From assembly GCF_012396365.1 (NCBI RefSeq), contig NZ_JAAXPG010000028.1, forward strand, positions 33,668-97,667: a DNA stretch of 64,000 nucleotides, given 5' to 3'. A program made the position numbers and the translations under genes. Source of the DNA: Nocardiopsis alborubida. GTDB lineage: Bacteria; Actinomycetota; Actinomycetes; Streptosporangiales; Streptosporangiaceae. The notes beneath the pieces were generated by a model, which was given only the letters and a program-made list of their open reading frames with translations, ran no database searches and had not been told where the DNA came from. Each line of letters opens with the position of its first letter. Within the stretch, counting starts at the first letter, position 1. Positions 9,360 through 17,198 of the stretch are shown piece by piece.

Positions 9360-10120
9360 GTGCTCCCCGCGCACGCGGGGATGGTCCCAGCGCGCCCGTC
9401 GAGGCGGGCCGCGCGGTCGTGTGCTCCCCGCGCACGCGGGGATGGTCCCGGCGCCCGCGGAACGGTTGTGTCCGCGGGCGCGTGCTCCCCGCGCACGCGG
9501 GGATGGTCCCCGACCCTGAGCTGGCCGGGGACGCCATTGACGGTGCTCCCCGCGCACGCGGGGATGGTCCCGACGTGGCCAGCCGGAGCGCTGCGGGGAT
9601 GCGGTGCTCCCCGCGCACGCGGGGATGGTCCCGGCCGCTGGCGTCTCCCATTTTTCTCCCAGGAGTGCTCCCCGCGCACGCGGGGATGGTCCCTCGCCGC
9701 CACGGTCGGCGACGCTTTCGGCGGGGTGCTCCCCGCGCACGCGGGGATGGTCCCGCTCGGAACCCAGCACCGCGGGCGGCCTTGAGGTGCTCCCCGCGCA
9801 CGCGGGGATGGTCCCGGGGTGGCCTGCCTCGCGAGGAAGTCGAAGAAGTGCTCCCCGCGCACGCGGGGATGGTCCCACGCCGTCGACCCCACCACGTGGG
9901 GCGTGGTGGTGCTCCCCGCGCACGCGGGGATGGTCCCTCGGCGTCGGCCTGGACCTGGTCGTCGTCCTCGTGCTCCCCGCGCACGCGGGGATGGTCCCGG
10001 TCACGCATCGCCGTCGCCCGCAGGACCGCCGTGCTCCCCGCGCACGCGGGGATGGTCCCTGGGGCGGCTACATCGCCTACCTGCACCCGCTGTGCTCCCC
10101 GCGCACGCGGGGATGGTCCC
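9360..10120 (+). CRISPR. CRISPR array 1, type I-E, 13 repeats / 12 spacers
   Basis: Repeats of 29 bases recur every 61 bases from 9360 to 10092, giving twelve 32-base spacers. The repeat begins GTGCTCCCCGCGCACGCGG and ends GGATGGTCCC. The internal CCCCGC-GCAC-GCGGGG forms the Cas6e hairpin. All repeats are well conserved, so the array looks maintained. It lies downstream of cas2 on the same strand, the usual I-E arrangement. None of the spacers has an obvious full match elsewhere in this window. Confidence 0.98.
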
Positions 10121-10220
10121 CGAGCGCGAACGGGCCGCCCATGGTCAGGTGATGGCGTCGATCGGTAACAGGAACGCTTGTTCCCGGGTTCGAGCAACAC
10201 CATCAGCCTTCTCGTCACCG

Positions 10221-10300
10221 AAATGTCGATGAGGTTCAGCAACGGCGCCACGGGCGAGAGTGTTGGCGGCTTCGGAAATGTCAGTGGATCGGCCACCAAC
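10221..10300 (+). repeat. IS21-type terminal repeats (remnant end); region 10121-10487 has no gene
   Basis: Two related segments, AAATGTCGATGAGGTTCAGC at 10221-10240 and GGAAATGTCAGTGGATCGG near 10274, resemble the multiple terminal repeats of actinobacterial IS21 elements. Their counterparts lie inverted at 11502-11574. Together with the istA fragment they suggest a decayed IS21 element between about 10220 and 11575. I see no coding region in 10121-10487. Confidence 0.4.
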
Positions 10301-10487
10301 TTGTCAGTGAGCATCGGCCGCGGTCAGCGGGCACACGGTGAGCGTCACCGCCAACGCCGCGGGCAAGGGGCGCCAACGGTGCTGGCCCTGCCATGGCGTC
10401 TGGTCGAAGGCCGACGAGGGCCGTTTCAAGGCCGAGGGGTGCCGCGGCACCCGGCTTCGCCGGTCGGGCCCGCAGGTGTGACGCCGA

Positions 10488-10898
10488 TCAGCGACGCACC
10501 ATCCGGACCAGGGCGGCGGTGTCGTGTCGGCGGAACCAGGCCGCGACACAGACCAGGACCAGGGTGACCGCAGGGATGGCGACCAGGTCCGGGGTCACGA
10601 TGGCGCTCAGGGCCGTCGCGCCGATCATCAGCGGGATCTGGCAGAGCAAGGCGAGGCCGCACAGCCGGGGAACGAGCAGCGCGAGCGCCCCGGCGAGCTC
10701 CAGCCAGCCGACGACGACCATGCCGGGGATGCCGAGCCCGATCAGCTCGAACGGCGCGACGGCGATGGGGTCGCCCATCGCCTTCGGGAGGGCGACGACC
10801 GCGAACACGACGGCCAGCAGCACCTGCAACGCCCAGAGGGCGACGGTGCCGGCGACGGGTCGGGGTCGGGGTCGGGTTGAGGGTGTCGTCGTGGGCAT
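10488..10898 (-). CDS. DoxX-family small membrane protein
   Basis: 136-residue integral membrane protein of the DoxX/SURF4-like superfamily. I start it at the ATG at 10898 (AGGAAT ribosome-binding site just upstream), not further out, because the upstream frame is not protein-like. A short basic, Thr/Pro-rich N-terminus is followed by about four hydrophobic segments, with the typical V-A-L-P-K-A-M-G-D motif after the first and G-W-L-E-L-A-G-A-L in the second. Related proteins have been linked to redox and thiol stress, but function here is unknown. It lies between two IS21-like ends and may be cargo or a bystander. Confidence 0.8.
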   Translation of the reverse strand: MPTTTPSTRPRPRPVAGTVALWALQVLLAVVFAVVALPKAMGDPIAVAPFELIGLGIPGMVVVGWLELAGALALLVPRLCGLALLCQIPLMIGATALSAIVTPDLVAIPAVTLVLVCVAAWFRRHDTAALVRMVRR

Positions 10899-11140
10899 GT
10901 CGATTCCTGTCGTCGTGGTCGACCGTTTCCCGGTCGGAGTAGGTGGAGGCAGGCGTTGTCCCGGCTCGCCGGGCGAGCCCGACGTTCGAGCCTGCGGGGC
11001 GCCCCGGCCACGAGGTCGATGACGGCACGGCGTTCTTCCTCCGACGGCCCGCACGAACCCCGTGTCTGAGGCGGCGCGACAAATTAGAATCCGTGCCGCT
11101 GCGGCATACTCAAGCCGAGCACCCCAGTTCGTGGCGCAGA

Positions 11141-11440
11141 TCACGTGCCATTCCTGTGGTTCCAATCGGGCGGCGCTGGCACTGGGCCGAAGACCCTTGT
11201 GCAGGTGTGGCGCTGTTTGCGGGGGGCGTCCAGGACAGCGCGCGGCATCGCATCGATCAGCGGTTTGCAGGCGTCGAGCCGGGACGGGCGCGGAGGCAGC
11301 TTCTTTCCTGGCTCGGGTCGGGCCGAGGCGAGCGCTTTGGTGACGGTGGTGGAGACGCCGTGCTTGCGCATCACGCCGCGGACGGTCATGCCCGTTCGCA
11401 CGTCGCGTCGGATGGTTGCGTACAGCCCGGTCTTGGACTG
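11141..11440 (-). pseudogene. istA: Remnant of IS21-family transposase IstA (N-terminal part)
   Basis: The minus strand reads A-T-I-R-R-D-V-R-T-G-M-T-V-R-G-V-M-R-K-H-G-V-S, then R-L-D-A-C-K-P-L-I-D-A-M, then L-D-A-P-R-K-Q-R-H-T. This is the N-terminal helix-turn-helix and linker of IstA. The integrase core (DDE) is missing and no istB is seen, so the element is dead. It runs away from the terminal repeats at 11502-11574, as expected for istA at an IS21 end. Confidence 0.75.
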
Positions 11441-11501
11441 CGACGGCCTCGGGCCCCCTTCACAGCGGGCGGCACATCGACGCTCCCACCGCAGGGCCTG
11501 G

Positions 11502-11574
11502 TGTCGCTGGAACTCATCGACACGTTAGGGCGATGAGCAGGGGTGTCGCCCAAACTCATCGACAAACGTTGCCG
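11502..11574. repeat. IS21 terminal repeats, inverted relative to 10221-10300
   Basis: On the minus strand the motif TGTCGATGAGTT occurs twice (ending near 11526 and 11574), each followed by C/G-rich CAGCGACACC or GGGCGACACC. Tandem transposase-binding repeats at the end next to istA are characteristic of IS21. They face the copies near 10221. Confidence 0.55.
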
Positions 11575-11594
11575 CTGGGCACGAAGAGAACCAG

Positions 11595-12743
11595 TCAGGG
11601 TGCGGTGAGAACGGGACGCCCCTCGTGGTCCAGCCATACGCTCTGCCGTTCTGCTGAAACGGTGAGTCCGAACCGCGTGTGCTCGGGCCGCCCCTCCTCC
11701 TGCCACCACGTGTAGGCGGCCTCCAGTTCGGAGAACAGGCGTCGAGGCCCGTGCTGGTGGACCTCGTAACCGGTCTCCCCGCGGTCGGGGTCGACGTGCC
11801 AGGACGCCCAGGAGCCGGTGCCCGGATCCACCAGGTGGACCGTGAAACGCTGTTCCTCGTCGGTGTACTCGACCCGGTTCAGAACGGTGGGCATGTGCAA
11901 CCCGATGGCGAAGCTCGCGCTGAAGTCGCTGATCGGCTCGTAGGGGTGTAGTCCGGTGCGGCTGAGCGTGAACTCCTGCTCCTCGGGGCGGACGTGGGTC
12001 TCGACGACACGCCTGGGTATTCGCTGGTCGCGCACCCACATGAACGCCACGTCCCCTGCGAAGTGACCCCGTGCGGAGCCGTCCGGCCCCACCCGCAGCT
12101 CAGCCAGGGCCCCGTTGTGGAAGGCGGTTCCCCAGGGGGTGAGGATCCGCCCGCCGGGCCTGCTCTGGGCGACCCAGGCATAGGGCACCCGCTGGACCGC
12201 CGCGGTGCTGAGCACCCGGTCATAGGGTGCTCGCTTCGGCCATCCCCGTGTGCCGTCGCCGGTGACGACGTGTGCCGCGAAACCCGCGTCGAGCAGTCGT
12301 ACACGGGCTTGTTCGGCGAGGTCGGCGTCGATCTCGACGGTGGTGACGTTCTCACCGCCCAACCGGTGGGAGAGCAGTCCCGCGTTGTACCCCGTGCCGG
12401 TTCCGACCTCCAACACGCGCATCCCCGGGAACACGTCCAGCCGGTGAAGCATGTCGGCGACGATCGAGGGTTGCGAGGCGGAGCTGGTCGGGTACCCGGA
12501 TCCCTCCCCGGTGCCGTCGTCCACCTGCGTGATGACCGGGATGTCGTCATAGGCCAGTTCGAGCCACCGTTCCCGATCGCCGTCGTGGTCACCGTCCCGG
12601 TCCACGGTGGTGCCGTCGGGAGCGGTGATGCGGCCGGGCAGGAACCGGTGGCGCTCCACCGCCGCGAAGGCACCGTGCCAGCGTTGGTCCAGGCCGCCCG
12701 CCTGGGTGAGGCGGGCGACCAGCTTCTCGTGCTGGGGGAGCAC
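11595..12743 (-). CDS. PIMT-type O-methyltransferase, candidate RiPP (imiditide-like) modifying enzyme
   Basis: 382-residue SAM-dependent methyltransferase of the protein-L-isoaspartate methyltransferase type. The SAM loop is R-V-L-E-V-G-T-G-T-G-Y-N-A-G (about residues 110-123), preceded by the PIMT-like S-S-A-S-Q-P-S-I-V. About 170 residues follow the Rossmann core, more than in housekeeping PIMTs (about 210 residues in total) and like the long homologues found in RiPP clusters. The GTG start overlaps by one base the stop of a 45-residue peptide gene, so the two are translationally coupled. Known relatives convert Asp to aspartimide through the methyl ester. That this enzyme acts on the peptide is inferred from coupling and enzyme class. 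Confidence 0.85.
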   Translation of the reverse strand: MLPQHEKLVARLTQAGGLDQRWHGAFAAVERHRFLPGRITAPDGTTVDRDGDHDGDRERWLELAYDDIPVITQVDDGTGEGSGYPTSSASQPSIVADMLHRLDVFPGMRVLEVGTGTGYNAGLLSHRLGGENVTTVEIDADLAEQARVRLLDAGFAAHVVTGDGTRGWPKRAPYDRVLSTAAVQRVPYAWVAQSRPGGRILTPWGTAFHNGALAELRVGPDGSARGHFAGDVAFMWVRDQRIPRRVVETHVRPEEQEFTLSRTGLHPYEPISDFSASFAIGLHMPTVLNRVEYTDEEQRFTVHLVDPGTGSWASWHVDPDRGETGYEVHQHGPRRLFSELEAAYTWWQEEGRPEHTRFGLTVSAERQSVWLDHEGRPVLTAP

Positions 12744-12880
12744 TACTTGCCGTCCCGTTCGTGTTTGCCGCCGCCGGACCCGCCGTCGTTGGGCGTCGGC
12801 GGTGGCACGGGCCGGTCGGGTTTGTGCCCGTCATGAGTGGAGTTGTCCTCGTGCTTGGCATGGAGGTCGGTGGATCGCAT
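12743..12880 (-). CDS. Small Asp/His/Gly/Pro-rich peptide, candidate RiPP precursor
   Basis: 45 residues, very hydrophilic, no signal peptide. It begins M-R-S-T-D-L-H-A-K-H-E-D-N and contains H-D-G-H, N-D-G-G-S-G-G-G and R-D-G-K. Three Asp-Gly steps, the easiest sites for aspartimide formation, are striking in so short a peptide. I use the ATG at 12880; an open frame continues upstream but reads into an AT-rich promoter. The stop overlaps the methyltransferase start (TAGTG). It could instead be a leader peptide or chance ORF, but the one-base coupling and Asp-Gly content argue for a substrate. Confidence 0.6.
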   Translation of the reverse strand: MRSTDLHAKHEDNSTHDGHKPDRPVPPPTPNDGGSGGGKHERDGK

Positions 12881-13030
12881 GGGTTCGCTCCTCGGGGCGG
12901 GGAGTGCTCTGGCGATGGCGCCAACAGCATCTATTCCATTGGTACTGGAATAAGCGTGGCGTGACAAGGGGGTGACAGTATGAATTATTCCTGTCATGAT
13001 GGAATCACTTCGACCCCCTGGAGGAAGCAC

Positions 13031-13234
13031 ATGAAGCTGACCCGGATCGCTGGTGAGTGCAACAACCGGCGTACCTGCCCCACTGTCTACGCCAGCGACC
13101 GCGGGACGGTCGTCGTGCAGGGTTACACCCTCGCGGCTGGCGACCTCGCCCAGATCACCCTCCCCGAGGGGGAGAGCGCCGTGGAGATCCCCCTGTCTCT
13201 GCTGAAGGAGGCCGCGCGTGTTCACGGAGACTGA
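13031..13234 (+). CDS. Small conserved actinobacterial hypothetical protein (whiJ-locus type)
   Basis: 67 residues from the ATG at 13031, with GGAGGAAG ideally placed upstream. It reads M-K-L-T-R-I-A-G-E-C-N and G-T-V-V-V-Q-G-Y-T-L, then L-P-E-G-E-S-A-V-E-I-P. It overlaps the DUF6879-type gene downstream. Small proteins of this pattern commonly precede DUF6879 and XRE/DUF5753 genes in actinomycetes; biochemical function unknown. The three genes at 13031-14635 form one operon. Confidence 0.75.
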   Translation: MKLTRIAGECNNRRTCPTVYASDRGTVVVQGYTLAAGDLAQITLPEGESAVEIPLSLLKEAARVHGD

Positions 13235-13766
13235 GCTGGAGGCGTTCTTCGACGAACACCTGACCACATCGGCCTTCCGCCTTGAGGCCCTGGACCACTA
13301 CGAAGTCGATTCCGACGGGGACGATTTCGCCCGGTTCAAGGCGGGTGAGGCCGACCCCGACTGGGAACGCAAGAACGCCTGGCTGGAAGTACTGCGGGCG
13401 GAGAGGGAAGCCGGTATCCGCGAGTACCGCGTCCGGGTCCTCAGGACTCCCCTGAACGACTACCTCCGGTACGAGTGCGAGTGGGGTTACGTGCTCAATG
13501 CCGAGGCGGGTGAGGAGATCCACGTCCTGGACCTTGCCGAGTGTGAGCTTCCGGCGGAGGTGGTGGACCACGACTTCTGGCTGATCGACGACACGTACCC
13601 TCTGCGCATGCACTACGGCGAGGCGGGCGAATTCATCGGGGCCGAACTCGTCGGTAGCCTGGACCGATACCAGAAGGCCAGGGACGCCGCTCTGGCCGCC
13701 GCCGAACCCTTCGAGCGGTGGTGGGCGCGTCATCCCGAGGAATGGAGAGCGAACCGGCCTGTATGA
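13218..13766 (+). CDS. DUF6879-family protein
   Basis: 182 residues, acidic, soluble. The GTG start at 13218 lies inside the previous gene. Typical family segments are F-R-L-E-A-L-D-H-Y, F-A-R-F-K-A-G-E, and D-F-W-L-I-D-D in the C-terminal half. In actinomycetes this family travels with XRE/DUF5753 regulators, and here its stop overlaps the next start (ATGA). Probably a partner or target of that regulator; function not established. Confidence 0.8.
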   Translation: MFTETELEAFFDEHLTTSAFRLEALDHYEVDSDGDDFARFKAGEADPDWERKNAWLEVLRAEREAGIREYRVRVLRTPLNDYLRYECEWGYVLNAEAGEEIHVLDLAECELPAEVVDHDFWLIDDTYPLRMHYGEAGEFIGAELVGSLDRYQKARDAALAAAEPFERWWARHPEEWRANRPV

Positions 13767-14635
13767 CGGTTCCGCAGAACAGTCCTGTCGGTCGCGGTGC
13801 CGAAGGCCGCGACCGACTCGCCCGTGCGCTGCGCGAAGGCCGGGCCCGTGCTGCTATCAGCGGCGTTCGGGCAGGCCGGGCGGCGGGCATGTCCCAGTCG
13901 AAGATCTCCAAGATCGAACGCGGACTGTTGCTGCCCTCGGTGGACGACGTGGCGGCGCTGTGTCGGGTGTACGAGCTTCCTGCTGATAAGCGTGCGGAAC
14001 TGCTCGCCCAGGCCGAGGCCCTGCGTGAGGAGGCTTCCAGCCGGGTGATCATGGCCCGGGGCGTCTCGCAGTTCCAACGCCGGGCCACGCGGATGGAGGC
14101 TGCTGCTTCCCTGGTCCGGTCGTTCGAGCCAGCCCTCGTCCTTGGGGCATTGCAAACCCGGGAGTACGCACGCTGCGTCTTCGACGACCCCCGAGACAAG
14201 GTGTCCGAGGAGGAAGCCGCGGCGTCCGTTGAGGCCAGACAGGAACGGCACAGGGCTCTGACCGAAGGCACGACCCGCTACGAACTGATCATGCCCGAAG
14301 GTGCTCTGCGTTGGCAGGTGGGTTCGGCTTCGATCATGGTGGACCAGATCGAGGAGATCGCCGCGATCGCAGCCAGGGGAGGGAACGCCGTGGTCGGCCT
14401 TGTCCCCTGGACGACCCCGGTCCATGTTTTCCCAGGCCATGCTTTTGACATCTACGACGAGGACGCTGTTGTGGTGGCGACCGAGACGGCCACGGCCACT
14501 CTCACCGGCGCCGCCGACATCGCGACGTACGTGGAGCTGTTCGGGGAGTTGGAGAAACTGGCCTGCTTCGGGGAAGAGGCGGTCGGGCACCTGGAACGCA
14601 TCGCGGGGGAGTACCGCAGCCTGGCCCGCAGATGA
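13763..14635 (+). CDS. XRE-family regulator with DUF5753 (WhiJ-like), locus 1
   Basis: 290 residues from the ATG at 13763, which overlaps the preceding stop. The N-terminal helix-turn-helix reads A-G-M-S-Q-S-K-I-S-K-I-E-R-G (about 45-58). The DUF5753 ligand-like domain follows, with S-L-V-R-S-F-E-P-A-L-V-L-G-A-L-Q-T-R-E-Y-A (about 115). WhiJ-type proteins control development or stress responses in Streptomyces, usually with a DUF397 partner. The specific regulon here is unknown. Confidence 0.88.
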   Translation: MTVPQNSPVGRGAEGRDRLARALREGRARAAISGVRAGRAAGMSQSKISKIERGLLLPSVDDVAALCRVYELPADKRAELLAQAEALREEASSRVIMARGVSQFQRRATRMEAAASLVRSFEPALVLGALQTREYARCVFDDPRDKVSEEEAAASVEARQERHRALTEGTTRYELIMPEGALRWQVGSASIMVDQIEEIAAIAARGGNAVVGLVPWTTPVHVFPGHAFDIYDEDAVVVATETATATLTGAADIATYVELFGELEKLACFGEEAVGHLERIAGEYRSLARR

Positions 14636-14698
14636 TTCGGCGCCCCGGCCTGGGTGGTCTGGACGGGGCGCCGAGGATGAGAAGCGGTGCTGTGAGGG

Positions 14699-14947
14699 CT
14701 ACGGGTGTCCGGTGCGGGCGATGGTGAGGAAGGCGTCCCACTCGGTGGCCGGGAAGGGGAGGTGGCCCTTGGTCGGGTTCTTGGAGTCCCGGACGGCCGC
14801 GCCGCAGGGCAGGTCGGCGACCTCCACACAGTTCTGGTCGTGGCCGCTGTAGCTGCTCTTCCGGAAGTCTGTGGGGATGTGGGCCACTTCCACACAGTCA
14901 CCGTTGACACCGCTGCAGCTGCTCTTCCGGAACTTCAGGTAAGTCAA
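14699..14947 (-). CDS. DUF397 protein with two DUF397 repeats
   Basis: 82 residues. The signature F-R-K-S-S-C-S-G ... C-V-E-V-A at the N-terminus is repeated as F-R-K-S-S-Y-S-G ... C-V-E-V-A, then A-V-R-D-S-K-N-P and W-D-A-F-L. DUF397 proteins are small partners of the adjacent WhiJ-type regulator (starts 15811). A tandem DUF397 is less common than a single one. Confidence 0.9.
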   Translation of the reverse strand: MTYLKFRKSSCSGVNGDCVEVAHIPTDFRKSSYSGHDQNCVEVADLPCGAAVRDSKNPTKGHLPFPATEWDAFLTIARTGHP

Positions 14948-14950
14948 TGG

Positions 14951-15811
14951 TCACTCTCTCAGTGAGTCCGCTGCCGTTTTGATGAGAGCGGCAGACTGTT
15001 TGGTGCTCAACGCGGACCCCTGTAGGTCCCCGTAGGTCACGTTATAGCGCTCTACTTCGTCTTCCTGCTCGAAGAAGACAGAGCCGGCGATCGTCCCAAC
15101 GTAGACGATGGAACTGTCTCGTGGATCTGGGAAGTCCAGGATTGCGAATGGGGCCGTGAGGCCTGCGTGGGAGCCATCTTGGAACGGAATGACCTGCACG
15201 TCGACGTGTGGCATCTCTGCCATGTGCAACAGGTGCATGAGTTGCGCATGCATGACATCCGGTCCGCCGATGACCCGTCGCAGGGCTGCCTCATCGAGTA
15301 CGGCACGGAAATGCGCAGGTCGTACTCGGGTCAGGATTTCCCTTCGAGCCATCCGGAAGGCGACTCTCCGTTCGATCGCGGGCAGAGAGGTGTACCGCCC
15401 ACCCTCGAACAGCGCATGAGCGTACTCGGGTGTCTGTAGTAGACCCGGGATGCACAGAGCCTCGAAGGTCCGGATGGTGGAGGCCTCCGCTTCGAAGTCA
15501 GGAAGCGCACGGTCGTCGTCGAAGAGCCCCTTGTACTTCGACCACCAGCCACGTTGCTTGGCGTCTTGGGCGAGTGCGTGCATGGCCTCTCGCGTCTGCG
15601 TTTCGTGCACGTTGTAGAGGTCCAACAGCTTGTCCAGGGCCGCTGTGGGGACGGTTCTGGACTCAGCCTGTTCCATCTTGCCGAGGTTCGATCGGCCCAG
15701 GCCAGCCTGCTTGGCGGCTTCGGCCAGCGTGAAGCCTGCTTCAGTGCGAAGCCGACGGAGTTCGGACGAGAGACGACGCCGTCGGATGCTGGGGCTGTAT
15801 GGAGTTGGCAT
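14951..15811 (-). CDS. XRE-family regulator with DUF5753 (WhiJ-like), locus 2
   Basis: 286 residues. The helix-turn-helix is F-T-L-A-E-A-A-K-Q-A-G-L-G-R-S-N-L-G-K-M at about 27-46; the DUF5753 domain includes I-P-G-L-L-Q-T-P-E-Y-A (about 127). It lies 3 bases upstream of the DUF397 gene, the classical pair. Divergent from it is an RsbW-like ATPase gene, completing the three-part actinomycete locus (ATPase, WhiJ-like, DUF397). The AT-rich intergenic region 15812-16037 should hold both promoters. Confidence 0.92.
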   Translation of the reverse strand: MPTPYSPSIRRRRLSSELRRLRTEAGFTLAEAAKQAGLGRSNLGKMEQAESRTVPTAALDKLLDLYNVHETQTREAMHALAQDAKQRGWWSKYKGLFDDDRALPDFEAEASTIRTFEALCIPGLLQTPEYAHALFEGGRYTSLPAIERRVAFRMARREILTRVRPAHFRAVLDEAALRRVIGGPDVMHAQLMHLLHMAEMPHVDVQVIPFQDGSHAGLTAPFAILDFPDPRDSSIVYVGTIAGSVFFEQEDEVERYNVTYGDLQGSALSTKQSAALIKTAADSLRE

Positions 15812-16037
15812 GCGGGAAGCCTAGCTGAGATTTTTTGTGGATACCACTTTTTTGGGTTGACACTGGTGGATGCGCGATCCACTATGGATCCGTATGCAGT
15901 GATCGTCATCTCACAGAGAGTGTTGTCGATCAGGCTACGCCGTGCCCCATCCCTCATCTGGGGAAACGCGAAGGTCTCACACCTGCGGGCACGCCGACCA
16001 CTGTTGTTGCTCCACACGTGCAAGGAGTCTGTTCGTC

Positions 16038-16601
16038 ATGCCCGCAACCGCACCCATGCCCGCCCTGCCCGAGGTGACTGTGCCTCTTGCCGAGCTGGTT
16101 CCGCCCCGGTGCCGCCACTACTTCACCGGCCGCTCCGACCGCGCCCACTACAAGATGCGCCGCTACGACTTCGGCGGCTCGACCCAGTTCATGCCGCTGG
16201 TGCGCGCGTTCCTGGACACCTGTGCCGCCGAACGCGACCGCGACTACCGCTACCTGTTCACCCTTTTGGGTAGCGAGCTGGCCAACAACGCCCTGCGCCA
16301 CTCGCGTTCCGGGCAGCCTTTCGGGGTCTACACCCTCACCTGCCAGCGCACCCGCGCCGGTCTGCGCCTGACCTGCCGCGATCAGGGCTCGCGCGACGGT
16401 AGGAAGGCCGTTCTCGGCCAGTGCTGCCACCTGGTACCCAACCCCAAGGGGCTGGACCTGGCTGCTGAGTCCGGGCGCGGTCTGGCCATGATTGACGCCT
16501 TCGCCTCCTCCTGGGGCGACAACGGCATCTGCGACTACCGCCAGGTCTGGTTCTTCCTGGCCTACGACCTGACCGGCAGCCTCTGGAACACCCAGCAGTA
16601 G
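16038..16601 (+). CDS. RsbW-like ATP-binding protein (HATPase fold)
   Basis: 187 residues from the ATG at 16038, with AAGGAG 10 bases upstream; the open frame further upstream is not protein-like. The N-box-like segment is G-S-E-L-A-N-N-A-L-R-H-S (about 85) and the later D-Q-G-S-R-D and G-R-G-L-A-M-I-D-A-F-A match the G1/G2 boxes of anti-sigma type kinases. These proteins pair with WhiJ/DUF397 loci. A kinase or anti-sigma role is inferred from the fold. Confidence 0.88.
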   Translation: MPATAPMPALPEVTVPLAELVPPRCRHYFTGRSDRAHYKMRRYDFGGSTQFMPLVRAFLDTCAAERDRDYRYLFTLLGSELANNALRHSRSGQPFGVYTLTCQRTRAGLRLTCRDQGSRDGRKAVLGQCCHLVPNPKGLDLAAESGRGLAMIDAFASSWGDNGICDYRQVWFFLAYDLTGSLWNTQQ

Positions 16602-16624
16602 GCATCGCGCCTCAGGCGCGAAAC

Positions 16625-16658
16625 GGGCCCAGAAAGCGCGCCAACGCTTTCCGGGCCC
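16625..16658 (+). terminator. Intrinsic terminator-like hairpin after the ATPase gene
   Basis: Arms of 14 bases with one mismatch (GGGCCCAGAAAGCG and CGCTTTCCGGGCCC) enclose the loop CGCCAA. It lies 24 bases after the ATPase stop. There is no strong U-run, as is usual in high-GC actinomycetes. Confidence 0.7.
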
Positions 16659-16706
16659 TCAGATCCCAAAATCCACACACTTCCACATGTTCAGAAAGCA
16701 GGATCA

Positions 16707-17051
16707 GTGACGCATCCTATCCCTGTGCCCCGGCCTTCCAGCGACCTGCTGCACCGACCGCTTCCGCCGCTGCCTCGTCGTCGCCCGCTGGTCGGCCCCT
16801 TCTGCCCGGCCTGCGAGCACCCTTCGTGCCGTCGGCGTCGGGCCGCGCGCCTGCCCCGCCTGGGCGGCCACCGCTCTGAGTTCACTCGCGAGCACGCCCG
16901 GGCCGCAGTTCTCCAGCGGCATCACCCGCACCTGCTCATCTGGTTCGGTGAGCAGACTCTGTCCTACTGGGTGGCCTCGCCTGTCGGACTGACTGAGGTT
17001 TCCGAATCCGAGGTGCTGTTGCTCCTCGCGGAGCCGGTTTCCGTGAACTGA
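16707..17051 (+). CDS. Hypothetical protein, partly Pro/Arg-rich
   Basis: 114 residues from a GTG. The first 60 residues are Pro/Arg-rich and may not be folded; a C-P-A-C ... C motif lies at about 33-41. The C-terminal half (H-P-H-L-L-I-W-F-G-E-Q-T-L-S-Y-W-V) reads as real protein. It ends 90 bases before the array 2 leader. I do not recognise a family. It could be a short regulatory partner of the ATPase locus upstream. Confidence 0.5.
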   Translation: MTHPIPVPRPSSDLLHRPLPPLPRRRPLVGPFCPACEHPSCRRRRAARLPRLGGHRSEFTREHARAAVLQRHHPHLLIWFGEQTLSYWVASPVGLTEVSESEVLLLLAEPVSVN

Positions 17052-17141
17052 GGGGTTACCGGCAGGGGCGTGATGCGCTCCTGCCGGTATTCTGCGGACA
17101 TGGTCTTCCCAGGGCTGAGTGCGTCGTCCGTTTTGTCTGCT

Positions 17142-17198
17142 TCTGAAGAAGTTGGAAAAACGGCTGCTTGCCACTGGTAAGTTCGCAGGTCGTTGACT
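17142..17198 (+). promoter_or_regulatory. Leader of CRISPR array 2 (identical to array 1 leader)
   Basis: 57 bases identical to 9303-9359. Sequence further upstream differs completely, so the duplicated unit is leader plus repeat. This makes array 2 a probable substrate of the system A Cas1-Cas2 complex even though it has no adjacent cas genes. Confidence 0.85.

Noticed and set aside
9329..10168. Open frames running through the CRISPR arrays with repeating P-R-T-R-G-W-S units
   Set aside because: They are translations of the 61-base repeat-spacer unit, not proteins.
12743..13267. Upstream extension of the peptide gene to a 174-residue protein
   Set aside because: The extension crosses an AT-rich promoter and the start of the plus-strand gene at 13031; the upstream part is not protein-like.
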